10,001 nucleotides of DNA from Paracoccaceae bacterium (GTDB taxonomy: Bacteria; Pseudomonadota; Alphaproteobacteria; Rhodobacterales; Rhodobacteraceae): NCBI GenBank assembly GCA_004566265.1, contig SPLB01000220.1:1-10001 (forward strand), read 5' to 3'. The position numbers were made by a program, and so were the translations under genes. This document shows positions 1 through 6,375 of this stretch, piece by piece. Position 1 is the stretch's first letter. Every line of letters begins with the position of its first letter. Below the pieces are notes generated by a model. The model did no database searches. It was not told the DNA's origin and saw nothing but the letters and a program-made list of their open reading frames with translations.

Positions 1-285
1 GCCGATTGGACGGACCGCGCGGGGCGTTTCCGCTCACTTGGGGACGGGCAGATTGATTTTAAGGGTATTTTTTCACGGTTGACCCAATACGGCTTCGACG
101 GCTGGGCCGTTCTGGAATGGGAATGCTGCCTGAAACACCCCGAACAAGGCGCCAAGGAAGGCGCGCCGTTTATTGCGGATCATATTATCCGGAAGACCGA
201 TAAAGCCTTTGATGATTTTGCAGGTGGCGAAGCAGACAGTCCCGCCCTGCGCAAGATGTTGGGGTTGCACAATGGCACCGCTTAA
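1..285 (+). CDS. Sugar phosphate isomerase/epimerase, C-terminal part (partial at left edge)
   Basis: This reading frame is open from the first base and stops with TAA at 283-285, so only the last 94 residues are seen. The visible part contains a GFDGWAVLEWECCLKHP segment, followed by a helical tail with EGAPFIADHII and a final ADSPALRKMLGL. This matches the C-terminal end of xylose-isomerase-like TIM-barrel proteins (IolE / sugar phosphate isomerase-epimerase group). In that family the late Glu, here in LEWE, sits in the metal-binding active site. Such enzymes epimerise or isomerise sugar or inositol derivatives in the cytoplasm. The gene overlaps the downstream Gfo/Idh/MocA oxidoreductase by 14 bases, the usual partner of this family in alphaproteobacterial sugar-uptake operons. 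The substrate cannot be told from this fragment. Confidence 0.85.
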   Translation, partial: ADWTDRAGRFRSLGDGQIDFKGIFSRLTQYGFDGWAVLEWECCLKHPEQGAKEGAPFIADHIIRKTDKAFDDFAGGEADSPALRKMLGLHNGTA

Positions 286-1384
286 ACTTGGTATGGTGGG
301 CGGCGGTCAGGGCGCGTTCATCGGCGGTGTTCATCGCATGGCCGCCCGGCTGGATGGGCGTTTTGACCTGGTTGCGGGGGCCTTTGCCTCGTCTCCGGAA
401 CGGGCCCATGCTTCGGCTGACGCGCTTGGCGTGCGTTCGGATCGTTCTTATGCGGACTACCGGGAAATGGCCGTTGCAGAGGCCGCGCGTTCAGATGGCA
501 TTGATGCGGTTTCGATCGTAACGCCGAACCACCTGCATGGCCCCATCGCAGAGGCCTTCCTTGCGCAGGATATCTCGGTGATCTGCGACAAGCCAATGAC
601 GGCCACACGGGAGCAAGCCGATAGCCTTGTCGCGGCGGCCAAAGCCTCAAAAGGGCATTTCTTCCTGACCCATAACTACACGGGTTACCCGATGATCCGT
701 CAGGCGCGCCAGATGGTCCGCGACGGGGCACTTGGGGACATTAGGATCGTCGAAGCCAACTATTTGCAAGACTGGCTGACCGAAGCCGCTGGGGACGATA
801 ACAAACAGGCGGCTTGGCGGTCTGACCCAAAGCAGTCTGGGGGCGGGGCCATTGCCGACATTGGCACCCATGCCTACAACCTCGCGTGTTTCGTCGCAGG
901 GTCTCGTGCCCTCTCCCTGAGCGCAACCTTGCTCTCGCATGTGGAGGGGCGCACGGTGGATGATGACGCTCAGATCGCAGTGCAGTTTGAAGGCGGCGCC
1001 CGGGGGCGAATTTGGGCAAGCCAAGTCGCAGTCGGCAACGAAAACAATCTGACGCTGGCGATTTACGGGTCTAAGGGGGCCCTGAGATGGGCGCAGGAAA
1101 CCCCAAATGTTCTTTGGTTTTCGAAATTGGGTGATGTATCACAGATGCTCACCCGGGGCAGCGGTGCCCTGCATCCTGTGGCGGCAGACGTAACACGTTT
1201 GCCGCCGGGCCACCCCGAAGGCTACATTGAAGCCTTTGCAACGATCTACAGGGAAGCAGCGGACGTTATGTCTGGCATAGCGCTTGACACGACCATCGGC
1301 GTCGAACAGGGTTTAGACGGTGTCCGTTTTGTAACGGCGTGCCAGCATTCGTCGCGCAATGCGGCCGCCTGGATCGATTTGTGA
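272..1384 (+). CDS. Gfo/Idh/MocA family NAD(P)-dependent oxidoreductase
   Basis: This 370-residue protein has the typical length and layout of the Gfo/Idh/MocA sugar and inositol dehydrogenases. The N-terminal Rossmann fold starts at residue 4 (LKLGMVGGGQGAFIGGVHR), with the Gly-rich dinucleotide loop at 9-13. The family's EKP motif appears as CDKP at 105-108, whose Lys is normally catalytic. The C-terminal substrate domain carries GGGAIADIGTH at 190-200, where Asp196 and His200 are the expected active-site pair. ATG at 272 is chosen because the Rossmann strand begins directly after it. Upstream in-frame starts (for example 173) would add residues without family likeness that lie inside the epimerase gene. 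The 14-base overlap suggests translational coupling with the epimerase. Such enzymes oxidise a sugar or cyclitol hydroxyl or reverse this. The exact substrate is unknown. Confidence 0.92.
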   Translation: MAPLKLGMVGGGQGAFIGGVHRMAARLDGRFDLVAGAFASSPERAHASADALGVRSDRSYADYREMAVAEAARSDGIDAVSIVTPNHLHGPIAEAFLAQDISVICDKPMTATREQADSLVAAAKASKGHFFLTHNYTGYPMIRQARQMVRDGALGDIRIVEANYLQDWLTEAAGDDNKQAAWRSDPKQSGGGAIADIGTHAYNLACFVAGSRALSLSATLLSHVEGRTVDDDAQIAVQFEGGARGRIWASQVAVGNENNLTLAIYGSKGALRWAQETPNVLWFSKLGDVSQMLTRGSGALHPVAADVTRLPPGHPEGYIEAFATIYREAADVMSGIALDTTIGVEQGLDGVRFVTACQHSSRNAAAWIDL

Positions 1385-1411
1385 TACATCTTGGGGGCAG
1401 CCTGTCCGGGT

Positions 1412-1432
1412 AAAACACCCCGCCGCGGGTGT
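1412..1432 (-). terminator. Candidate intrinsic terminator for the VOC gene
   Basis: Read on the minus strand, ACACCC (1432-1427), loop GCGGCG, GGGTGT (1420-1415) forms a perfect 6-bp stem followed by TTTT overlapping the stem end. It lies about 280 bases past the VOC stop codon, in the correct direction for that gene. The T run is short and the distance is long, so confidence is modest. Confidence 0.4.
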
Positions 1433-1512
1433 CACGATCCGCGCAGTACACGTGGTCTCGAAATGCTAGAAGAACGTGCTCCCACCCCGTGAGGTGTCTT
1501 GGCTGCGGCGCG

Positions 1513-1535
1513 GGCCCCTGACGGGCCTTTTCTTT
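1513..1535 (+). terminator. Candidate intrinsic terminator after the oxidoreductase operon
   Basis: GGCCC (1513-1517), loop CTGAC, GGGCC (1523-1527) is a perfect 5-bp GC stem followed by TTTTCTTT. It points in the direction of the epimerase/oxidoreductase operon and sits about 130 bases after its stop codon, with no gene in between. Confidence 0.5.
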
Positions 1536-1714
1536 GCCGCAGGGCACAAAGAATGAGATGTGCCAAGGGGGGCGGGGTCCGATTTTAGGGCGGCCTCGCC
1601 AGCCGTGCTTCTGGGACACGCTTTGGGCCGCCGCGCGGCGCAGATCGGGCGTCGCTGCCCAGCGTTGCGCAGGCTGCAAAGCTTGCTGGCGGCCGTGTCT
1701 TGATTTGAGAGGGA

Positions 1715-2071
1715 TCAATCAGAGAAGCACAGCTTATTGCCATCAAGGTCCCTGACATAGGCGGAGAACTTAGGTCCACGCTGGTTCGGCAGACCCTCGC
1801 ATGTGCCGCCAAGTGTGATGGCGCGGCCATGCATTTTCTCGACATCCTCTTTCGTTTCCACACAGAAACCAACCATCGTCCCATTTCCGCTTGTGGCAGG
1901 TTTCGTGTCGAACGGTATGGCCGTCGCAAACGCAAAGTGCTCGCCCATCCAATAGGTCATGCGATCCGAGGGGGACAGAGCGTGTAACCCAGCCCCCTCG
2001 AATAGGGCGTCATAGAAGGTTTTTGAGGCTTGCATATCGTTTGTTCCGAGAACGCAGTAGTTCATTTTCAT
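1715..2071 (-). CDS. Small VOC-family (glyoxalase/bleomycin-resistance fold) protein
   Basis: The product has 118 residues, the size of a single VOC domain built from two beta-alpha-beta-beta-beta halves. The first half opens with NYCVLGTNDMQASKTFYDALF (residues 4-24, shown here in part: VLGTNDMQASKTFY). The second ends with YVRDLDGNKLCF (105-116), the usual closing signature. The positions that normally carry metal ligands look altered: the first strand has Tyr where His is common, and the last motif has Cys rather than Glu after GNKL. It may therefore bind no metal or use a different site. The function is unknown; members include glyoxalases, dioxygenases and drug-binding resistance proteins. 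ATG at 2071 is preceded by GGAAG eight bases upstream, favouring it over the ATG two codons later. The gene diverges from the WYL regulator, which may control it. Confidence 0.85.
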   Translation of the reverse strand: MKMNYCVLGTNDMQASKTFYDALFEGAGLHALSPSDRMTYWMGEHFAFATAIPFDTKPATSGNGTMVGFCVETKEDVEKMHGRAITLGGTCEGLPNQRGPKFSAYVRDLDGNKLCFSD

Positions 2072-2140
2072 GGGTGTGCTTCCAGCTCACTTTCTAGATG
2101 GGCGCGCAGATCGCCAACCGGATCCGCCGCAAAACCGGTC

Positions 2141-2177
2141 TATTGAAAAATATGACATTTTACGTCTTATTAGTTGC
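2141..2177. promoter_or_regulatory. AT-rich shared control region of the VOC / WYL-regulator pair
   Basis: This AT-rich stretch stands out in GC-rich surroundings and lies in the 106-base divergent gap. On the plus strand TTGAAA (2143-2148) could be a -35 box, with CTTATT (2166-2171) as a weak -10 box at 17-base spacing. On the minus strand TAAAAT (2162-2157) resembles a -10 box. An inverted repeat AAAAT-N5-ATTTT spans 2147-2161, and GAC-N7-GTC spans 2154-2166. Either could be an operator for the regulator. These are pattern matches only. Confidence 0.35.
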
Positions 2178-2912
2178 ATGACGCGCACCAACACACCCGA
2201 GAGACTTCGGCGGATCGAACTGCTGGCTGTCCAGCTCAAACAGGATGTGCACTGCACGGTCAAAGATCTTGCACAGCAGTTCGGCGTCAGCCCACGTACA
2301 ATTGCGCGCGACCTGTCTGTTATGCGCGAGCAGGGCATGCAAATCGATGCGGATCGAGGGCGCGGAGGCGGGGTGCGCCTTGACCGGAACTGGGGTGTCG
2401 GCAGATTAAACCTGTCTTATGCTGAAGCTGTCGACATGCTGATCAGCATTGCGGTGGCAGAAAAAATGCAATCGCCGATGTTTCTGGCCAGCCTCGGCTC
2501 CGTTCGACGGCAGCTGGTGGCCTCATTTTCTCCGGAAAAGCGCGCGCAGATAGAGCAACTCAAGTCGCGGATCATGATTGGGGTCACCGCATCAACATTT
2601 GTGCAACTGAGCGCTACTGCGCCTCCACAGCGGGTTGTCCAAACCTTGCATCAGGCTTTTATCAATCAGACCGAGTTGGAGATAAGGTACGAAAGGGAAG
2701 ACGGGGTCGCGTCTGACCGCAGGATTGCCCCCCACTACCTTTTGCTGAAATATCCTGTTTGGTACGTCGTCGCATTTGATCATCTAAGAGAGGAACCACG
2801 CATCTTTCGCTGTGACAGGATGCGGGCCGCTCGGAGGACGGAAAAGCCGTTTCGGTTGTTGGCCAAGGACGTGTTCGAACCGTCCGTAATTGCAGACGAT
2901 CTTTCGCTGTGA
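2178..2912 (+). CDS. YafY-type HTH-WYL transcriptional regulator
   Basis: The 244-residue protein has an N-terminal winged helix-turn-helix at about 6-69: residues 26-47 (CTVKDLAQQFGVSPRTIARDL in part) form the HTH, and RGRGGGVRL is a likely wing. A WYL domain follows at about 152-230. It holds LEIRYEREDG (167-176) and LLLKYPVWYVVAFD (188-201), where WYV at 195-197 stands for the eponymous WYL. The WYL domain is a ligand-sensing module in many bacterial regulators. The ATG at 2178 begins the usual family N-terminus (TPERLRRIELL). The open frame extends to 2070, but those residues overlap the start of the divergent VOC gene and resemble nothing. No clear Shine-Dalgarno sequence precedes 2178, so translation may be leaderless or weak. 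The divergent arrangement suggests control of the VOC gene and of itself. Confidence 0.88.
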   Translation: MTRTNTPERLRRIELLAVQLKQDVHCTVKDLAQQFGVSPRTIARDLSVMREQGMQIDADRGRGGGVRLDRNWGVGRLNLSYAEAVDMLISIAVAEKMQSPMFLASLGSVRRQLVASFSPEKRAQIEQLKSRIMIGVTASTFVQLSATAPPQRVVQTLHQAFINQTELEIRYEREDGVASDRRIAPHYLLLKYPVWYVVAFDHLREEPRIFRCDRMRAARRTEKPFRLLAKDVFEPSVIADDLSL

Positions 2913-3149
2913 TGGGGCCGCGCCCTCCAAAAGAAGGTATTCCCGCTTTGCGGGGCGACGCCCATCGGATGATCCTTGCTCCGGGAACGGCGTCGAACCC
3001 TTTTGTCCCGGCCTGCAGGCGGAGCCTGGGCGAGATCCGCGTCACGGGCGGCAAGGTGCGGAAACCAGTTTCACCCGCCGCCGCAGGGCGCTAAGGTCGC
3101 CAGCGGAACACCATCCCATCCTACTACCTGAGGGGCGAAGGGGCAGACA

Positions 3150-4349
3150 ATGCTGGCAGGCAAACGCATTCTTCTCATTATTGGCGGCGGCATTGCGGCC
3201 TATAAATCGTTGGAACTGATCCGGCGCTTGCAGGACGCGGGGGCCTCCGTCAGCCCGGTGTTGACCCGTGCGGGCGAAGAGTTTGTGACACCTCTGTCGG
3301 TGTCGGCCCTGTCGGGGACGGCGGTTCACCGCGATCTGTTTGACCTAACGGCGGAGGCAGAGATGGGCCATATCCAGCTGTCGCGCTCCGCTGATCTGGT
3401 TGTTGTGGCTCCGGCCACCGCCGATCTGATGGCCAAGATGGCGCAGGGGCTGGCCAATGATCTGGCCTCGACTCTTCTGTTGGCAACCGACACGCAGGTG
3501 ATGGTGGCACCTGCTATGAATGTGCGCATGTGGGACCATCCGGCGACCCAGCGCAATTTGGCCACCCTGCGTGCCGACGGGGTCAAGGTCATTGGCCCCA
3601 ATGAGGGCGGCATGGCCTGCGGTGAGTTTGGCCCCGGACGCCTGTCGGAACCGGATGAGATTGTGGCCGCCGTGGAACGGCAGCTCGCCGATGGGCCGCT
3701 CAAGGGCAAGCGCGTGCTGGTGACCTCTGGCCCCACGCATGAACCCATTGACCCGGTGCGCTACATCGCCAACCGCTCGTCCGGGGCGCAGGGGGTGGCG
3801 CTGGCCCGTGCTCTTGCGTCGCGCGGGGGCGAGGTGGTCTTTGTCACGGGCCCGGCAAGCGTTGCCCCCCCGGACGGCGTCGAAGTGGTGCCCGTCGAAA
3901 GCGCGCACGATATGCTGGCCGCGGTTGAGGCCGCTTTGCCTGTAGATGCGGCGGTCTGTGCGGCGGCTGTGGCAGATTGGCGCGTGACTTCGGCGTCTGA
4001 TCGGAAACTGAAGAAATCCAAAGATGGGCTGCCGGTGCTGGCGTTTGCGGAAAACCCAGACATTCTGAAAACCATATCGCACCTTGAAGACGGCCGCCCG
4101 TCGCTGGTGGTGGGCTTTGCGGCTGAAACCCATGACGTGCTGCAAAACGCCACCGCCAAACGCAAGCGCAAAGGGTGCGACTGGATCGTTGCCAATGATG
4201 TGTCCGAGGGCACCGGCATTATGGGGGGGACGGAGAATGCGGTAACGCTGATCTCGGACGCGGGGGCGGAAAGCTGGCCGCGCATGGCCAAATCCGAGGT
4301 CGCATCCCAGCTGGCGGATCGAATTGCCGCTGCGCTGGCCAAAGACTGA
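3150..4349 (+). CDS. coaBC: Bifunctional phosphopantothenoylcysteine decarboxylase / phosphopantothenate-cysteine ligase CoaBC
   Basis: This 399-residue cytoplasmic enzyme carries out two successive steps of coenzyme A synthesis: ligation of cysteine to 4'-phosphopantothenate (CoaB half), then FMN-dependent decarboxylation to 4'-phosphopantetheine (CoaC half). The CoaC half fills about 1-183. It has GGGIAAYKSLEL (12-23) for FMN, the catalytic His74 in MGHIQLSR, PAMN at 121-124, and GMACGEFGPGRLSEP at 154-168 with the reactive Cys157. The CoaB half starts at about 186 with RVLVTSGPTHEPIDPVRYI (188-206) and Asn209. It continues with AAAVADWR (271-278) and KLKK (286-289), whose lysines belong to the ligase site. 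Length and motif order are normal for the fused protein. AAGGGG precedes the ATG by six bases. The next gene, dut, lies 380 bases on; coaBC-dut linkage is common in bacteria. Confidence 0.97.
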   Translation: MLAGKRILLIIGGGIAAYKSLELIRRLQDAGASVSPVLTRAGEEFVTPLSVSALSGTAVHRDLFDLTAEAEMGHIQLSRSADLVVVAPATADLMAKMAQGLANDLASTLLLATDTQVMVAPAMNVRMWDHPATQRNLATLRADGVKVIGPNEGGMACGEFGPGRLSEPDEIVAAVERQLADGPLKGKRVLVTSGPTHEPIDPVRYIANRSSGAQGVALARALASRGGEVVFVTGPASVAPPDGVEVVPVESAHDMLAAVEAALPVDAAVCAAAVADWRVTSASDRKLKKSKDGLPVLAFAENPDILKTISHLEDGRPSLVVGFAAETHDVLQNATAKRKRKGCDWIVANDVSEGTGIMGGTENAVTLISDAGAESWPRMAKSEVASQLADRIAAALAKD

Positions 4350-4729
4350 ACAGGGGCTGACCATCGGCGTCCTCGCACCGTCCGTGTTTTGGACAGGCGC
4401 TGAATGGCCTGCGCGCCCGCCCGATGTCGCCTGTGTCGACCATAAACGTGGATTGGGCGGGGCTTTGGCGCGGCCTTTTCCGTGCGGAAAAAGACGCAGC
4501 GAACCCGCCGCTGCCACCTCTTTTGGGGGCAGTTTGGGACAGGGCCATCACCAAAACACAGCTGTCGGCGGTGATTTCTGGTTCTCAAAGCCAGATGGGC
4601 TAAGTGTCCCAATGGTCAGAGTGTGCAAGGCAATTATGCTGCGATTTGCGCTGTGCGGGGCGATCCTGTATGCGCACAACCGACGAGACATTTATGGGTC
4701 TGATTTGATCCGCCCAGAGGAGAAGCCAG
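4350..4729. other. 380-base gap between coaBC and dut
   Basis: I find no protein with credible composition on either strand. Three structural features are present. A near-perfect inverted repeat TTTTCC-GTGC-GGAAAA lies at 4476-4491 with no T run after it. A hairpin CTGCCACC / GGGGGCAG lies at 4511-4532 with one mismatch and a following TTT; it could be a weak terminator for coaBC. A possible sigma-70-like pair TTGCGC (4646-4651) and TATGCG (4669-4674) has 17-base spacing and may serve dut. The gap suggests that dut has its own promoter or leader. It might hide a small RNA. Confidence 0.5.
4511..4535 (+). terminator. Weak terminator-like hairpin after coaBC
   Basis: CTGCCACC (4511-4518), loop TCTTTT, GGGGGCAG (4525-4532) pairs over eight positions with one A-G mismatch and is followed only by TTT. 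It sits 160 bases after the coaBC stop codon. The short T run makes this a weak candidate. Confidence 0.25.
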
Positions 4730-5215
4730 ATGCTGCCAGCCACCCCTGCAATCGAACTTAAGGTGCTGGATGCACGCCTGCACGATTGGGGTTTGCCCTG
4801 CTACCAGAGCGATATGGCGGCTGCGGTGGATCTGTTTGCCTGCATAGACGACGCTCTTGAAATCGCGCCGCAAGCGCCTGCAACCTTGGTGCCTTCGGGG
4901 CTCGCGCTGGGCATGGGCAATGCGCATATGGCAGCGCTCGTCCTGCCGCGTTCGGGGTTGGGGCATAAAAAAGGTCTGGTGATGGGCAATACGCTTGGCC
5001 TGATTGATGCCGACTACATGGGGCAGGTGTTCATTTCGGTCTGGAACCGCAACCCTGCAGGCGCGAATGCGATTGTCATTGAGCCGGGCGAACGCATTGC
5101 CCAGATGATGTTTGTGCCCGTGATCCGCCCCGAGGTTCAGGTGGTGGCGGAGTTTTCCATTGAAACCACGCGCGGGGCGGGGGGCTTTGGCTCTACCGGA
5201 ACCACGCAGACGTAA
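4730..5215 (+). CDS. dut: dUTP diphosphatase (dUTPase)
   Basis: This 161-residue trimeric-type dUTPase hydrolyses dUTP to dUMP and pyrophosphate. That keeps uracil out of DNA and supplies dUMP for thymidylate synthesis. All five family motifs are seen in order: motif 1 SDMAAAVDLFA (27-37), motif 2 PRSGLGHKKGL (73-83), motif 3 GLIDADYMGQ (90-99) with the catalytic Asp93, motif 4 ERIAQMMFVP (121-130), and motif 5 RGAGGFGSTG (148-157) with the base-stacking Phe153. Motif 1 has Ala where many homologues have Gly before the invariant Asp-Leu; this is a mild variation. GAGGAG at 4717-4722, seven bases before the ATG, is a strong ribosome binding site. The gene is followed after 27 bases by the MoeB-like gene and is probably cotranscribed with it. 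Confidence 0.97.
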   Translation: MLPATPAIELKVLDARLHDWGLPCYQSDMAAAVDLFACIDDALEIAPQAPATLVPSGLALGMGNAHMAALVLPRSGLGHKKGLVMGNTLGLIDADYMGQVFISVWNRNPAGANAIVIEPGERIAQMMFVPVIRPEVQVVAEFSIETTRGAGGFGSTGTTQT

Positions 5216-5242
5216 ACCAACAGCCGCAGGAGAGCCCGCGCC

Positions 5243-6322
5243 ATGATCCAGATCCTTGCCCTTGTTGCCCTTGTCTGGTGGGGGGGGCAGCTGTTGCGGT
5301 TTTCGCGCGCCGTGCGTCTGTCGCTGTTGGCGCTGCTCTATCTGGCGGTGCTGCTGATCCAGCTGACTTTGCCGGATGGCGCGCCTCTGCGCGAGGCCAC
5401 CGGGGGCTCTCCCGCCACCTGGTTGATCCTTGCAGGCGTTGTGGTGCTGATTGTCGGCTACTCTGGCGTGCTGCGCCGCCTTCGGGCCCGTGCGCAGCCC
5501 CCCGAAGACACAATCAAGACGGAGGACGCTCCGTTATTCAGTGAAACCGAGCTCAACCGCTACGCCCGCCATATCGTTCTGCGTGAACTGGGGGGGCAAG
5601 GTCAGAAGCGCCTGAAAGAGGCGCGCGTGCTTGTTATTGGGGCGGGTGGCCTCGGGGCGCCTGCGCTGCAGTATCTGGCAGCGGCGGGCGTGGGCACCAT
5701 CGGGGTGATTGATGATGACACGGTGGAAAACGGCAATCTGCAGCGTCAGGTGATCCATACGGATGCAGCCATTGGCACGCCTAAGGTGTTTTCGGCTCAG
5801 GCCGCGATGGAGGCGCAGAATCCCTATGCCACCGTCCGCCCCTATCACCGCCGTCTGACTGCTGAAATCGCAGCAGAGCTGTTTGCGGAGTATGATCTGA
5901 TCCTGGATGGCACCGATAATTTTGACACGCGATATCTGGTCAACCGGGCGGCCGTGGCGCGCGGTGTGCCGCTGATTTCCGGCGCGTTGAGCCAATGGGA
6001 AGGGCAGGTCTCTGTGTTTGATCCGGCAGAGGGCGCGCCCTGCTACGAATGTATTTTCCCCGAAGCGCCGGCGCCGGGTCTTGCGCCGAGTTGTTCTGAG
6101 GCAGGGGTGCTGGGTCCGTTGCCCGGTGTGATTGGCGCCATGATGGCGGTGGAGGCGATCAAAGTGATCACTGGCGCCGGGGCCCCCTTGCGGGGGCAAC
6201 TGCTGATTTATGACGCGTTTTCTGGTGAAACCCGTAAGATTGCCATGAAACCACGCAGTGATTGCCCTGTTTGTGGGCCACAGGCCGCCGTTGTAGCCCC
6301 CACAGGCGCCACAGGCTCTTGA
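5243..6322 (+). CDS. moeB: Membrane-anchored HesA/MoeB/ThiF-family E1-like adenylyltransferase
   Basis: The 359-residue protein has two parts. Residues 1-80 are hydrophobic with likely membrane helices at about 25-43 and 58-76 (perhaps also 1-19), followed by an Arg-rich RRLRARAQ stretch. Residues 98-345 are a complete MoeB/ThiF catalytic domain. That domain shows SETELNRYARHIVLRELGGQGQ in part (RYARHIVLRE, 106-115), the ATP loop GAGGLG (133-138), Asp157, NLQRQ (165-169), Lys181 and DGTDNFDTRY (222-231). It also has two zinc Cys pairs (CYEC 267-270 and CPVC 341-344) and Cys284 in CSEAGVLGP. MoeB adenylates the C-terminal Gly of MoaD for molybdopterin synthesis; ThiF acts likewise on ThiS. No rhodanese domain, MoaD or ThiS is nearby, so the carrier partner is uncertain. 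The start has AGGAGA nine bases upstream. The soluble domain alone is the length of E. coli MoeB, making the anchor an addition. Confidence 0.88.
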   Translation: MIQILALVALVWWGGQLLRFSRAVRLSLLALLYLAVLLIQLTLPDGAPLREATGGSPATWLILAGVVVLIVGYSGVLRRLRARAQPPEDTIKTEDAPLFSETELNRYARHIVLRELGGQGQKRLKEARVLVIGAGGLGAPALQYLAAAGVGTIGVIDDDTVENGNLQRQVIHTDAAIGTPKVFSAQAAMEAQNPYATVRPYHRRLTAEIAAELFAEYDLILDGTDNFDTRYLVNRAAVARGVPLISGALSQWEGQVSVFDPAEGAPCYECIFPEAPAPGLAPSCSEAGVLGPLPGVIGAMMAVEAIKVITGAGAPLRGQLLIYDAFSGETRKIAMKPRSDCPVCGPQAAVVAPTGATGS

Positions 6323-6375
6323 CCCGGCGTCGCCTTCGGCGCATGCCAGATGAAGAGTTCTGAAGGAGTGACAGC

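Larger units (their letters stand above)
1385..1714. other. 330-base gap between converging genes
   Basis: No supportable gene lies here. The short frames that cross it (for example 1534-1755 on the plus strand) have no domain-like composition and run into the end of the VOC gene. The stretch holds a terminator candidate for each flanking gene (1412-1432 minus, 1513-1535 plus) and a 12-base GC palindrome at 1629-1640. The remainder is GC-rich DNA in which I recognise nothing. A small RNA cannot be excluded. Confidence 0.6.

Noticed and set aside
173..271. N-terminal extension of the oxidoreductase from an upstream ATG
   Set aside because: The added 33 residues overlap the epimerase gene and precede the normal Rossmann start; ATG 272 gives the family length.
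1534..1755. A 73-codon plus-strand frame in the convergent gap
   Set aside because: It is rich in Arg, Cys and Trp, has no good ribosome binding site and ends inside the antisense of the VOC gene.
2070..2177. N-terminal extension of the WYL regulator
   Set aside because: The 36 added residues do not resemble the family and overlap the start region of the divergent VOC gene.
2942..2954. CCCGC-TTT-GCGGG hairpin after the regulator gene
   Set aside because: Only five pairs and no T run follow on either strand, so I do not call it a terminator.
3011..3020. Palindrome GCCTGCAGGC before coaBC
   Set aside because: A ten-base GC palindrome is expected by chance in GC-rich DNA and no second copy or promoter context supports an operator.
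3345..4517. A 390-codon open frame on the minus strand opposite coaBC
   Set aside because: It is a shadow of a GC-rich coding gene. Its composition (rich in Arg, His, Gln, Pro) resembles no protein family, while the plus strand encodes a full CoaBC.
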